Assembly: GCF_024436035.1 (NCBI RefSeq)
Contig: NZ_JANFNG010000022.1
Coordinates: 37,943 to 101,942 of the forward strand
Origin: Streptomyces humicola
Lineage (GTDB): Bacteria; Actinomycetota; Actinomycetes; Streptomycetales; Streptomycetaceae
Reading direction: 5' to 3'
DNA: 64,000 nt
Shown here piece by piece: positions 55,317 through 64,000 of this stretch (positions within the stretch are counted from its first letter, which is position 1; each line of letters begins with the position of its first letter). The notes beneath the pieces were generated by a model. It worked only from the letters and a program-made list of their open reading frames with translations, was not told the origin of the DNA and did no database searches. The position numbers and the translations under genes are program-made.

Positions 55317-56141
55317 TCACCCCCGGTCGACGGTGGCCAGGAACTCGCTCAGCAACTCGGTAATCGCCTGTGGTTGTTCAAGCGTGCTTGAGTGGCCCGA
55401 CTCGGCAACGATCTCCAGGCGGGCACCGGGGATGCGAGCGGCGATGCGGGCGGCCTTGTCGGGCGGAGTGGCAATGTCGTCGGCGCCGACGATGACGAGG
55501 GCGGGCGTCGTGATCCTTGCGAGCTCGGCGTCGACAGGCTGGCGTTCGGCGACGCCTAGGACGGCCTTGCGGATCCCGGTCCGCTCACAACGGGCGAGCC
55601 GGGCGGCCCATTCCTCGATCACGGCCGCGTTCGCTGGGTCTGCTCGGAAGGCCGGTCCGAACATCAGCTTCTCCACTTGCGAGCGCACCGGTCTCACGCC
55701 TGTGAACCGGTAGATCTGGGCAAGGAGTTTGTACCGGCCCGCCTTGTCCGGGTCCTCTCCGTCCGCACTGGTGTCCAACAGGCTCAAGGAGCGCAGCAAC
55801 GTGCCGTGGCGGGCGGCGATGCGCTGTCCGACGAAGCCGCCCATTGACAGCCCGACGTAGTGCACCGGTGGGACGCCGAGCGACTCCATCACGCCGATGG
55901 CGTCGGCGGTGAGGGTGTCCATGTCGTACCCGCCCTCGGCAGAAGGCGTGTCACCCTGGCCTCGCCAGTCCAGGGTGACGCAGCGGTAGTGTGCTCGCAA
56001 CGTCGCGATCTGCGGGCGGAACATCCAACTGCTGAAGAGCAGCCCGTGCCCGAAGACGATGGTGGGGGCGTCCGGCCTGTCTGCGGGTGCACCGGTGTCG
56101 CTATAGGCGATCGTTGCACCGTTGACATCGATCGTCGGCAT
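55317..56141 (-). CDS. alpha/beta hydrolase
   Basis: 274 residues from ATG 56141 (GAGGGAGAG upstream). Oxyanion HG in TIVFGHGLLFSSWMF near 30, nucleophile Ser in YVGLSMGGFVGQR near 97, acid in IVGADDIATPPDKAA near 220 and His in EIVAESGHSSTLEQP near 250. The length and order resemble 3-oxoadipate enol-lactonase-like and related esterases. No signal peptide. The substrate cannot be told from sequence. Confidence 0.9.
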   Translation of the reverse strand: MPTIDVNGATIAYSDTGAPADRPDAPTIVFGHGLLFSSWMFRPQIATLRAHYRCVTLDWRGQGDTPSAEGGYDMDTLTADAIGVMESLGVPPVHYVGLSMGGFVGQRIAARHGTLLRSLSLLDTSADGEDPDKAGRYKLLAQIYRFTGVRPVRSQVEKLMFGPAFRADPANAAVIEEWAARLARCERTGIRKAVLGVAERQPVDAELARITTPALVIVGADDIATPPDKAARIAARIPGARLEIVAESGHSSTLEQPQAITELLSEFLATVDRG

Positions 56142-56267
56142 CGGGACTCTCCCTCGTGCGGGTAACCGTCTGTCAGTCTTGTCGTCCAGCGTGCTGCCCA
56201 GCATGGTTGACGCGGAATCATTCGGAAAGATCGTGTGCGGACACACGCCAGGCCGGAGTGCCGCCGG

Positions 56268-57356
56268 CTACTCGGGATCGCTTCTGAAGCCGGCTCTGTG
56301 GCTGGGTGCGTCGTACGCGTAGTCGTACTCGGCGAGCAGCTCGCGTCCGGTGTTGACGAACGCCGTGTCGGCGGCCCATGACGCGGCCGGTTCCCCCTGC
56401 GGCGCGATGGGTTCACTCGGGTCGCCGACGCTGGTGATGTAGCCGAAGGCCGGGTGAGTGAGGCTCGGAATGTCGATCCGGATTCTGGTGCGGTTGCGGA
56501 TAGCCGTGGCAAGCGCCGTTGGTCGCTCGGCCGCGGGCAGGCCGACAATCATCCTGCTGATTCCTGTGTCGAACAGGATGGAGCCGCAGTGGGCGTGGTC
56601 ACCGTAGTCGGGGATGGCGAAGCACCCTGGCATCGACCAGATTCTGGCGCCCGTGCCGTTCGGCGGGAGTGCCTTCGCCAGCCGCGTGGTGTGGAACGAG
56701 GCGCGCTCGTTAGGCGTCAGGCCCAGTGTGACGTTGTTGCGCGTGATGATGTAGCCGGGCCGGGCGATGCCGTCGTGCATGGCAGTGAGTTGGAGGAACG
56801 GGTTGTCCGCTGCCGTGGGCGCGGGGCTGTCGGTCTTGGCGTATTCGCTGTAGCCGACCCCGAGCATGCCGATCCGGTTGATGTCGTCATCGGGTGTGCA
56901 ACTGTGGTAGCCGCTTGCACAGCTGCTGGATGTGACGCCCAGGATCCGGATGGGAATGGTCGTCACTGCTGCCTGGGGTCGTTGGAAGGTGACCGATGCG
57001 ATGAAGTACTCGCCTGACAGGATCTTTCCGCTGCTGGTGTACTCGATGTAGCCCTTCTTGCCGGTGTCGACCGCCTTGGGACCGATGGCGCTGCGCGCGA
57101 CGACGAGCCCGAGCGAGCCGGTGTCGATTTCGACGCTCTTGTTCGGGCCGGCGCCGATGTTCACAGCGAGATCCAAGCCGTCCGCGAGGTTGTTGGCGGC
57201 TCCCGCAAGCGTGGGGATGGTATAGCTGACGCCGCCGGAGGCGGGGACGCGGGGTTTGGTGCTGGCTATCGCGATGAAGAGCAGAAGCGATAGGGCCAGG
57301 GCTGCGGCGGTGAGGGCCGCGGTGAGTGCGCGTCGCGTTTGCATGGGAGCCCCCAA
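56268..57356 (-). CDS. exported pepsin-like protein with two DTG motifs
   Basis: 362 residues; ATG 57356 or 57344. A hydrophobic N-terminal segment (ALTAALTAAALALSLLLFIA) acts as signal or anchor. Two aspartyl-protease-like motifs are seen: VEIDTGSLGLVVAR near 77 and ILFDTGISRMIVGL near 265, about 190 residues apart as in two-lobed pepsin-like enzymes. Four Cys (SSSCASGYHSC; GCFAIP; HCGS) may form disulfides. Alternatives are the bacterial DUF3443-like families, which share a DTGS segment. If active it is an extracellular acid peptidase. Confidence 0.6.
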   Translation of the reverse strand: MGAPMQTRRALTAALTAAALALSLLLFIAIASTKPRVPASGGVSYTIPTLAGAANNLADGLDLAVNIGAGPNKSVEIDTGSLGLVVARSAIGPKAVDTGKKGYIEYTSSGKILSGEYFIASVTFQRPQAAVTTIPIRILGVTSSSCASGYHSCTPDDDINRIGMLGVGYSEYAKTDSPAPTAADNPFLQLTAMHDGIARPGYIITRNNVTLGLTPNERASFHTTRLAKALPPNGTGARIWSMPGCFAIPDYGDHAHCGSILFDTGISRMIVGLPAAERPTALATAIRNRTRIRIDIPSLTHPAFGYITSVGDPSEPIAPQGEPAASWAADTAFVNTGRELLAEYDYAYDAPSHRAGFRSDPE

Positions 57357-57438
57357 TCTACGGCAATCCGCTGTTGCCGGGAGGCCGGTGCCTCCACGTG
57401 CACACAGTGGCCGGGCCGCCGGAGCCGGTGGTCGAGTC

Positions 57439-57465
57439 CCTTAGCTAAGGCGCCCTTAGGGGCGC
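57439..57465. promoter_or_regulatory. two abutting palindromes in a divergent promoter
   Basis: CCTTAGCTAAGG (57439-57450) and GCGCCC-TTAG-GGGCGC (57450-57465) share one base. They lie between the divergent pepsin-like and phospholipase D-like genes and could bind a common regulator. Confidence 0.4.
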
Positions 57466-57597
57466 GGAACGATCCGGAGAGTCGGGTAAAGCCCGAGCCA
57501 AGACTCTACGCGCGTCATTTACATGTCGGCGTCCAGCAATACGGTTGTCATGTCCGCGCTGTACGCAAGGCTCCTCACCCCCCACACAGGAGGAAGC

Positions 57598-58590
57598 ATG
57601 CGCCGTATCCCGTTAGCACGGCTGACAACCGGCACCGTCGCCGCCTCCGCGGCCCTCGTCCTGATCGCCCCAACAACGCACGCCGCCTCCGGCACGTACT
57701 CCCTGATCGTCCAGCCCGATCAGGGCATCCAGCCGATCTACGACCTGATCAACTCGGCCCGTCAGAGCATCGACCTGACGATGTACGAACTGGTCGACAC
57801 CACCGCTCAGAAAGACCTGGTGGCCAAGGAGAAGGCGGGCGTCAAGGTCCGTGTGATCCTGGATCAGCGCAGGAGGTCCACGAACTCCAGCACGTACACG
57901 TACCTGAAGAACAACGGCGTCGGAGTGGTGTGGTCGAGCAGCACGTACTACTTCACGCACGAGAAGACCATGGTCATCGACGGCACCCAGGCCGTCATCA
58001 TGAGCGGCAACATGACGTCGCAGTACTACACGGCGGACCGCAACTACAGCGTGACCGACACCGACAGCGCCGATGTCGCGGCGATCGTGAAGGTCTTCAA
58101 CGCCGACTACGCTACGAAGTCCGTCACCCCCGGCGACGGCCACCACCTGGTGTGGTCCCCGACCGACTCCCAGTCCCAGCTCCTCGCCCTGATCAAGGGC
58201 GCGCAGAGCAACCTGTACGTGGAGAACCAGGAGATGGGTGACACGAACGTGGTCTGCGCCCTCTCCGCGGCCGTCCGGCGCGGAGCCAAGGTGGAGGTGG
58301 TGATGACCAACTCCGGCAATACCTACGCAAGCGAGTTCAACACCCTCACCTCGGCAGGCGTGAAGGTCAGCACGTACGCGGCCTCGGCGCCCCTGTACAT
58401 CCACGCCAAGGCCATCGTCGCCGACCAGGGCACGTCGAACGAAAAGGTCTTCGTGGGATCGGAGAACTTCTCCGACACCTCGCTCAACAAGAACCGCGAG
58501 CTGGGCATCATCCTCAACGACACCAAGATCGCCGACGGTGTCCAGAAGGTAATAGCCAACGACTTCTCGGGCGGCACGGTTTGGTCGTGA
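57598..58590 (+). CDS. secreted phospholipase D-like protein
   Basis: 330 residues from ATG 57598 (AGGAGGA upstream; an in-frame ATG at 57523 lacks a site). A signal peptide ends near APTTHAAS (about 30). Two HKD-type motifs: HEKTMVIDGTQAVIMSGNMT near 120 and HAKAIVADQGTSNEKVFVGS near 275, both with H-x-K-x4-D, and Asn in the following GNMT or SENFS. Two such motifs in one chain give a complete PLD active site. The substrate may be phospholipid or nucleic acid. Confidence 0.9.
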   Translation: MRRIPLARLTTGTVAASAALVLIAPTTHAASGTYSLIVQPDQGIQPIYDLINSARQSIDLTMYELVDTTAQKDLVAKEKAGVKVRVILDQRRRSTNSSTYTYLKNNGVGVVWSSSTYYFTHEKTMVIDGTQAVIMSGNMTSQYYTADRNYSVTDTDSADVAAIVKVFNADYATKSVTPGDGHHLVWSPTDSQSQLLALIKGAQSNLYVENQEMGDTNVVCALSAAVRRGAKVEVVMTNSGNTYASEFNTLTSAGVKVSTYAASAPLYIHAKAIVADQGTSNEKVFVGSENFSDTSLNKNRELGIILNDTKIADGVQKVIANDFSGGTVWS

Positions 58591-59016
58591 CCGACCACTG
58601 GGGCGCCGGCTGCTGACCGGTACGGAGGCCGGGACGTGTCAGTGACTTCGTGTAAGTGCCTTGAGTTCACCGTCCATTGAGCCGGTCCTCGAAGAACAAG
58701 GAGAGCTGGTCCAGTGCCTTCTTACCGTGTGCCGCGACGTGGTTGGGGTTGCTCGCCTTGGGGGTGACCAGCTCGCGCACGGCGAGGCGCCGCCGGGGAC
58801 CGTCCCGCAGCGAACAGCGCAGATAAGGGGCCCGAATCCGGGCTTTTACGCAGGACAGGCATCCAACAGGGCAATCGTTGACCAAGAGTTCACGTTCACG
58901 CCGCCGAGGAGACGGCCCAGCTGCCCCTGGGACGCGGAATATTCCACCGCTGTAGCCGTCCTGCCGTGGTGGGAGTGCGCTCCCATCCGGCTTCCTCTCG
59001 CGTCTGTGGAGAATTG
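58591..59016. other. intergenic, no gene recognised
   Basis: About 425 bases before the phosphoesterase gene. Frames here are not convincing. A TTCACGTTCACG stretch at 58891-58902 was considered as a phosphate box and rejected for spacing. Confidence 0.4.
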
Positions 59017-59883
59017 ATGCGTATCAGGCCGCGCTTCACCCTGCCGTTCGCTGCGCTCGTGGCAGTGGGCGCCATCGTCGCCACCACCTTGTACCCGCAC
59101 AGCTCCACCGCCCAGGCCCGGCCCGCGGCCTTCACCACTCCCTCGCACGTGGTCGTGGTGATGGAGGAGAACCACTCGTACTCCGACATCATCGGCAACT
59201 CCAGTGCTCCGTACATGAACTCGCTCGCTCAGCAGGGCGCGCTGATGACGTCGTCGTTCGCCGTGACCCACCCCAGCGAGCCCAACTACATGGCCTTGTT
59301 CGGCGGCAGCACCTTCGGGCTGACGTCCGACAAGTGCCCCGTCAGCGAGGGGACCACCGCCAACCTGGGCTCTGAACTGCTCGGCGCCGGCTACACCTTC
59401 AAGGGCTACTCGGAGGACCTGCCCAGCACCGGTTCGACGGTGTGTACCTCCGGCGCGTACGCCCGCAAGCACTCACCGTGGATCAACTACAGCAATGTCC
59501 CGGCGTCGGACTCGGTGCCCTTCACGTCGTTCCCGACGGACTACAGCACCCTGCCGACGCTGTCGTTCGTCATCCCGAACCTCAACGACGACATGCACGA
59601 CGGCACGATCGCCCAGGCCGACACCTGGCTGCAGAACAAGATGTCGGCGTACGCGACGTGGGCCAAGAACAACAACAGCCTGCTCATCGTCGACTGGGAC
59701 GAGGACGACAGCACCGAGAACAACCAGATCCCCACGATCTTCTATGGCGCCAACGTCAAGACCGGCCAGTACAGCGAGACCATCAACCACTACAACATGC
59801 TCGCCACCCTGGAGCAGTGGTATGGCCTCGCCAAGGTCGGTAACAGCAACGGCGCCGCGACGATCAACGACATCTGGAACTGA
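59017..59883 (+). CDS. secreted phosphoesterase (PF04185/AcpA type)
   Basis: 288 residues from ATG 59017 (GGAG upstream). Signal peptide RPRFTLPFAALVAVGAIVAT, then HVVVVMEENHSYSDIIGNSS with Glu-Asn as metal ligands near 50, FAVTHPSEPNYMALFGGS with the Thr/Ser-type nucleophile region near 90, SFVIPNLNDDMHDGT near 190 and LLIVDWDEDDSTENNQIPT near 230 for the second metal site. The family includes acid phosphatases and phosphatidylinositol-specific or non-specific phospholipases C. It follows another secreted phospholipid-type enzyme. Confidence 0.9.
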   Translation: MRIRPRFTLPFAALVAVGAIVATTLYPHSSTAQARPAAFTTPSHVVVVMEENHSYSDIIGNSSAPYMNSLAQQGALMTSSFAVTHPSEPNYMALFGGSTFGLTSDKCPVSEGTTANLGSELLGAGYTFKGYSEDLPSTGSTVCTSGAYARKHSPWINYSNVPASDSVPFTSFPTDYSTLPTLSFVIPNLNDDMHDGTIAQADTWLQNKMSAYATWAKNNNSLLIVDWDEDDSTENNQIPTIFYGANVKTGQYSETINHYNMLATLEQWYGLAKVGNSNGAATINDIWN

Positions 59884-59998
59884 CCCGAAGCACTCCGCAC
59901 CACCCGGCCCACCCCACCCATCGCGAGGTGGGGCGGGCCGGCCCCCTGCCACACACCCGCCATTGCAGTCGCAGCCCCGAGAGGAACCGACGAACGCC
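59884..59998. other. gap before efeO
   Basis: Short non-coding stretch. A GAGAGGAA sequence at 59980-59987 is the likely ribosome binding site of efeO. Confidence 0.4.
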
Positions 59999-61327
59999 AT
60001 GCGCACCCCAGCGCCGGCAGAGCCCCCGGCCGCCGACGGCCGCCCGGCCGAGGCGGACGGCGCCGCCGCGGACGCGGGCCCAGGCCCAGGCCCCGAGCGC
60101 ACCCGGGGCCTCTCGCGCGTGTGGCGAAGCGTACGGCGTAGCGCCGGACGAAGCGCCTGGCTGCGCGGCCGCGCCGGACTGGCCGGGCTCGTGGCGGCCG
60201 CCATTGCAGCGGGTGCGGGACTGGCTGCAGCCCTCGACGGATCCGCACCGGACGGTAGGTCCCTCGCCGTCGACACCACGGCATGCGGCACACCCGCCGC
60301 GCAGCTGCCAGCGGGCCCGCTTGCGTTCTCCGTCACCGACCGCGCTCGCGCCGCCTTCGTCAGCGTCTACCTGACGGATCCGGACAAGGGCGACGTCTAC
60401 GCCGAGATCCCGTGGCTCGCGCCGCGCCACACGCTGCCGCTGACCACCACGCTGAACGGCGGGCACTACGCCTTCCGGTGCGTGTTCTCCGACGGCACCG
60501 TGCGCACCTCGCGCCGGATCACCGTCACCGGGACGACTTCCACCGCCGTCGCCGGGTACCAGCCGCTGCCCGACCTGGACATGACCGCCCCGGTCAACGC
60601 CTACCGCCGCTGGATCAGCGCCGCGCTGCCCACGCTTCTCGCGGCCGCCCGCACCCTGGACGCGGACACCGCCCGCAACGACCTGCGCGCCGCCAGAGCC
60701 GACTGGCTCACCGCCCACCTCGACTACGAGCGGCTGGGCGCCGCGTACAACGCCTTCGGCGACTTCGACGACGCGATCGACGGCACGGCGGAGGGACACC
60801 CGCAGGGCGTGGACTCGCCGGACTGGACCGGCTTCTTCCGCATCGAGTACGGCCTGTGGCACGGTCAGGCCGCCTCCCGGCTCCGCCCGCTGACCCGGCG
60901 GCTGGTATCCGATGTCTCCTCTCTCATCCGGGACTTTCCCAGTGAGGACGTCGATCCGGGCGACCTGCCGCTGCGCGCCCATGAGATCCTGGAAAACGCC
61001 CTCCAGTTCCAGCTCACCGGTGCCGACGACTACGGCAGCGGTACCGCGCTCGCCACGGTGGACGCCAACATCCAGGGCACCCGCCAGGTGCTGGACGTCC
61101 TCGAGCCGCTGATCCGGCCGCGCGATCCCGTCCTGCTGGCGGTCATCGACCAGGACCTGTCGCGCGTGGACGCGGACGTGACGGCCTTCCGCACGCCCGA
61201 CGGCACCTGGACGCCACTGCGCCGTATCAGCGCCGACCGCCGCCAGCGCATCGACGGTGACATGGGAGAGCTGCTGGAGCAGCTGTCCGCGGTACCCAAC
61301 CTGCTCGCCCCGAGGACTTCCGCATGA
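59999..61327 (+). CDS. efeO: iron uptake lipoprotein-like EfeO/imelysin protein
   Basis: 442 residues from ATG 59999. A Pro/Ala-rich N-terminus and a membrane segment GLAGLVAAAIAAGAGLAAAL near 60 precede a cupredoxin-like stretch (LAFSVTDRARAAFVSVYLTD, near 100-170) and an imelysin/EfeO domain (AYRRWISAALPTLLAAARTL, near 200; GFFRIEYGLWHGQA near 280; LRAHEILENALQFQLTG). In EfeO relatives the HxxE motif reads HRIE; here it is FRIE. EfeO binds ferrous or ferric iron outside the membrane for EfeU. It overlaps efeB by ATGA. EfeU, the permease, is not present nearby. Confidence 0.88.
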   Translation: MRTPAPAEPPAADGRPAEADGAAADAGPGPGPERTRGLSRVWRSVRRSAGRSAWLRGRAGLAGLVAAAIAAGAGLAAALDGSAPDGRSLAVDTTACGTPAAQLPAGPLAFSVTDRARAAFVSVYLTDPDKGDVYAEIPWLAPRHTLPLTTTLNGGHYAFRCVFSDGTVRTSRRITVTGTTSTAVAGYQPLPDLDMTAPVNAYRRWISAALPTLLAAARTLDADTARNDLRAARADWLTAHLDYERLGAAYNAFGDFDDAIDGTAEGHPQGVDSPDWTGFFRIEYGLWHGQAASRLRPLTRRLVSDVSSLIRDFPSEDVDPGDLPLRAHEILENALQFQLTGADDYGSGTALATVDANIQGTRQVLDVLEPLIRPRDPVLLAVIDQDLSRVDADVTAFRTPDGTWTPLRRISADRRQRIDGDMGELLEQLSAVPNLLAPRTSA

Positions 61328-62610
61328 CGCATCCGCACACCCCCCGATCGGACGCGTCGTCCCCGGAGGCGGACGGCTCCCCCCGGCACCCGCTCGGCCG
61401 GCGCGCGTTCCTGCGGGGCGCGACGGTGGGCGCCGCAGGCGCCGCCGCGTTCGGCGGCGTGACGCTGGCCACCGCCGCGTCCCCGGAATCGGCTTCAGGG
61501 CGCCGGATACCGTTCGAGGGACCGCACCAGGCCGGTATCACCACGCCCGCGCAGGCCGCCGCGGCTTTCGTCTCCTTCCGCGCCATCGCCCCCGACCGGG
61601 CGGCCCTTCGCGAGACGTTCCGTACCCTCACCGAGCGGATCCGCCTCCTGACCGCGGGCGGCCCCGCCCCCGCGACCGACATCGCATCCGCGCCCACAGA
61701 CAGCAGCACCCTCGGCCCGGTGATCCCCTCCGACGGACTGACCGTCACCGTGGGCGTCGGTGCCTCCCTGTTCGACGACCGCTACGGACTCGGCCCCCGC
61801 AAGCCGGCCCGCCTCATTCCCATGCCGGTCTTCCCGGACGACCACCTGGCCAGCTCTACCGAACTGCACGGCGACATCTCAGTCCAGATCTGCGCGGACT
61901 CCCGCGACACCGTGATGCACGCGCTGCGCGACATCGCCAAGCACACCCGCGCGGGGATACAGGCCGATTGGAAGGCAGACGGCTTTCAGTCCCCGCCGCG
62001 CCCCGCCGGCGCCCAGCGCAACCAACTGGGCTTCAAGGACGGCATCGCCAACCCCGACGTCTCGGATCCGGCGGTCGCCGACGCGCTGATCTGGACCCGC
62101 GGCGGAGTCTCCGGTGAGCCGATCTGGACCGAGGGCGGCTCGTACCAGGTCATCCGCATCATCCGGATGCTCGTCGAGTTCTGGGACCGGGTGTCACTCC
62201 ACGAGCAGGAGACCATGATCGGAAGGCGGCGCGACTCCGGTGCCCCACTCGACGGGGACAAGGAGTCCGACAAGCCCGACTACGCCGCCGACCCCCAGGG
62301 TGTGATGATCCCCCTCAACTCGCACATACGCCTCGCCAACCCTCGTACCAGGGCCACCGCCGATCAGCAGATCCTGCGCCGCGGCTACAACTACGACCGC
62401 GGCCTCGACGCCACGGGCGACCTGGACATCGGCCTGATCTTCTGCTGCTACCAGCAGGACGTCGCGCGGCAGTTCCAGGCCGTCCAGGAGCGCCTGGCCG
62501 GGGAGCCACTGACCGACTACATCCAGCCCACCGGCGGCGGCTACTTCTTCGCCCTCCCCGGTGTCCGCGGTCCCGGCGACGACCACCTGGCCTCCGGCCT
62601 GTTCGCCTGA
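61324..62610 (+). CDS. efeB: Tat-exported DyP-type peroxidase EfeB
   Basis: 428 residues from ATG 61324. Twin-arginine leader GRRAFLRGATVGAAGAAAFG near 27. DyP marks: the GxxDG motif in LGFKDGIANP near 235, heme-distal Arg/Asp region, and GLDATGDLDIGLIFCCYQQD near 370. The proximal heme His is likely in NSHIRLANPR near 335. EfeB oxidises ferrous iron or helps take iron from heme in the EfeUOB system. It is co-translated with efeO. Confidence 0.93.
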   Translation: MTHPHTPRSDASSPEADGSPRHPLGRRAFLRGATVGAAGAAAFGGVTLATAASPESASGRRIPFEGPHQAGITTPAQAAAAFVSFRAIAPDRAALRETFRTLTERIRLLTAGGPAPATDIASAPTDSSTLGPVIPSDGLTVTVGVGASLFDDRYGLGPRKPARLIPMPVFPDDHLASSTELHGDISVQICADSRDTVMHALRDIAKHTRAGIQADWKADGFQSPPRPAGAQRNQLGFKDGIANPDVSDPAVADALIWTRGGVSGEPIWTEGGSYQVIRIIRMLVEFWDRVSLHEQETMIGRRRDSGAPLDGDKESDKPDYAADPQGVMIPLNSHIRLANPRTRATADQQILRRGYNYDRGLDATGDLDIGLIFCCYQQDVARQFQAVQERLAGEPLTDYIQPTGGGYFFALPGVRGPGDDHLASGLFA

Positions 62611-63028
62611 ATCCGCGCCAGCGGACTGAGGCTGCCGGCCGTTCTGCCACCCTCAACCGCCCGGCGTGCCAACCAAGTGAGGGCTGTTTGCCGCACGGCT
62701 GGTCACTCGACCTGCCGACGCGCTGATTCCCCCACTGCTGCGGCTCCGCCCTGATGCGGGCGGGCGAAGTGCTGTGTGCCCTGGTGCTGCGCCTGAGGCC
62801 GACCTCTCGCTCCCATGGCGGTCTTCTCCTGGAGCGGGGATGCACGAACGCTGAGAGGGGCGGGTGCCGCGAACGGCCCCCGCCCCTATGTCCGACCGCC
62901 GGTGTTGAGCGTGCGTGCCATGGACTCGCCATACGGCGCGGCACCTGCTATCGCTGGTCAGGCCGAGCCGATCGGCTTCGTTGCGACCCACGGCCCCAGG
63001 GATTGGTCAAGGCGATCGGACGGGCCCA
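62611..63028. other. no recognisable gene
   Basis: About 420 bases between convergent efeB and G1-peptidase genes. Only short frames without family similarity; no obvious terminator. Confidence 0.4.
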
Positions 63029-63799
63029 TTACAGGCTGTTCCAGGTGATCGAGAAGGACCCTCCGGACAGGGAGGAGATGGTGGCTTCCGGGGTTCCGGA
63101 GTCGGAGACCATGTTGATTCCGACGGGGTTGGTGGAGCTGAGGGAAGAGCCGTTCACGGTGGAGTTGCTGAAGTGGACGGTGCCGAAGTCGTCGAGGGGT
63201 AGGACGCTGCCGGACCAGGGTGCCTCGGCGATGACCTCGGCGGAGGAGCGGGAAAGACCGCTTTGCCGTTTGGTGGTGGTTTTCGTCCAGCCCTCGGTGG
63301 TGTTTTTGAGGGTCAGAGTGTAGGTGCTGGAGGCGTAGCTGACCGTCTCGATGATCACGTCTCCGGGTCTGACCCGGTTGCTGTAGGTCACCGGATTGGC
63401 GGGATACATCTCGTACCAGGCCGAGTACTGGGCTACGCCACCCGAGCAGTCGGCCTCGGTGCCGGTCTGTTCGACGGAGTTGGAGCTGTAACCGTCCAGG
63501 CCAACCCAGAAGCTGGAGTAGCCGTCGCCTTTGGAGCAGTTGACGGACGGCTGGGTGAAGGTGGTCGACACCTGGTTGTAGGTGGAGCCGGTGGCCGCGT
63601 AGCCGGACCAGTTGTCACTGGTGGTCGTGGTGTTCTTCAGTCCGTGGCTGATGAAGAACGGCGTGGATCCGGGGATGTGGTGCATTGGTGCTTGAGCCAT
63701 GGTGACTGCCGGTGCGGGGAGCGTGGCGGAGGTCAGGGGCAGCGCGCCGAGCACCGTGGAGAGGGCTGCCAGGAATAACGAGCGGCGGAAGGGAGACAT
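63029..63799 (-). CDS. secreted G1 family (eqolisin-like) glutamic peptidase
   Basis: 256 residues from ATG 63799 (GAGGAGA upstream). A signal peptide (LFLAALSTVLGALPLTSA) leads to the beta-sandwich domain: SDNWSGYAATGSTYNQVSTT near 62, FWVGLDGYSSNSVEQTGTEA near 98 holding the catalytic Gln region, YSAWYEMYPANPVTY near 127 and SSAEVIAEAPWSG near 185 with the catalytic Glu. G1 peptidases act at acid pH and are best known from fungi; bacterial versions exist. It probably digests extracellular protein. Confidence 0.85.
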   Translation of the reverse strand: MSPFRRSLFLAALSTVLGALPLTSATLPAPAVTMAQAPMHHIPGSTPFFISHGLKNTTTTSDNWSGYAATGSTYNQVSTTFTQPSVNCSKGDGYSSFWVGLDGYSSNSVEQTGTEADCSGGVAQYSAWYEMYPANPVTYSNRVRPGDVIIETVSYASSTYTLTLKNTTEGWTKTTTKRQSGLSRSSAEVIAEAPWSGSVLPLDDFGTVHFSNSTVNGSSLSSTNPVGINMVSDSGTPEATISSLSGGSFSITWNSL

Positions 63800-63891
63800 G
63801 GCTCTCCTCGTTTCGATGTGGGGGTCCTGGATTCTGCGGCCGCGGTCGTGTGGGATCGGTCCGGTCCCGCTCGACGGTATGGCCGGGATAC

Positions 63892-64000
63892 TCAGCTGAC
63901 GTTGAGTGCGGTGTCGTCGATGACGAAGGAGGTCTGCGCTCCGGTCTTCTCGGCTCCGGTGAACTTCAGCGTCACCGTCTGGCCCGCGAGTGCGGAGAGG
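63892..64000 (-). CDS. C-terminal end of a secreted protein, cut by window edge
   Basis: The last 35 residues read [20 protein letters not shown] and [15 protein letters not shown] before the stop at 63892-63894. Ends of this type ([12 protein letters not shown]) are common on Streptomyces exported enzymes with a beta-sandwich C-terminal domain. The rest lies beyond 64000. Confidence 0.7.
   Translation of the reverse strand, partial: LSALAGQTVTLKFTGAEKTGAQTSFVIDDTALNVS

Noticed and set aside
58886..58902. TTCACGTTCACG as a PhoP (PHO) box before the phosphoesterase gene
   Set aside because: PHO boxes are direct repeats of about 11 bases; here the repeats are 6 bases apart and only two units exist.

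Overview
The window reads as a high-GC actinomycete chromosome, most likely Streptomyces. Third codon positions are GC-rich, TTA leucine codons are rare and sit mainly in specialised-metabolism genes, Zur-box sites precede a zinc-free ribosomal protein L32 gene, and several secreted hydrolases with long leaders are present. No rRNA, tRNA or CRISPR array was recognised.

Left flank (1-8187): a partly decayed zinc-response locus (Zur boxes, rpmF, a truncated cobW-like GTPase start), a GH76-type glycosidase, a redox operon (two-finger thioredoxin, UBP-type zinc-finger protein, cNMP-binding/FAD oxidoreductase fusion), then a run of broken genes (PP2C phosphatase end, IS1182-type transposase, winged-helix regulator, GH36 galactosidase end) and a DinB/TIGR03086-type protein.

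Centre (8188-46524): a peptide biosynthetic cluster of about 38 kb that I cannot match to a named product. It holds a 3,5-dihydroxyphenylglycine (Dpg) cassette (dpgA, dpgB, dpgC, hpgT-like aminotransferase, P450; no dpgD seen), NRPS proteins T-C-A-T-C-A-T and C-A-T-TE, a separate half-C-A-T protein, a free carrier protein and a condensation protein with decayed A and T parts, MbtH, a PGM1-like ATP-grasp peptide ligase, a second ATP-grasp ligase with a separate small pre-ATP-grasp-like protein, a methyltransferase-like/luciferase-like monooxygenase fusion plus a stand-alone copy of its methyltransferase-like half, two paralogous ketosynthase-III-like proteins with an altered catalytic triad, an O-methyltransferase, a DAO-type flavin oxidase, an EctB-type aminotransferase that could supply 2,4-diaminobutyrate, a two-subunit ABC exporter and a StrR-type activator. 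Four of these genes carry TTA codons. Inference: NRPS assembly of a short peptide is combined with ATP-grasp amide bond formation and Dpg-type building blocks, followed by oxidation and methylation; the exporter removes the product.

Right flank (46525-64000): mobile-element remnants (IS481-like, Tn3-like), a lipoprotein, an epoxide hydrolase, a small HTH regulator gene behind twin 17-bp operators, two small secreted proteins, fragments of phage-tail or contractile-injection genes, and a row of exported enzymes: an alpha/beta hydrolase (cytosolic), a pepsin-like protein with two DTG motifs, a phospholipase D-like protein, a phosphoesterase, EfeO/EfeB iron-uptake proteins, a G1 glutamic peptidase and the end of a further protein cut by the window edge.
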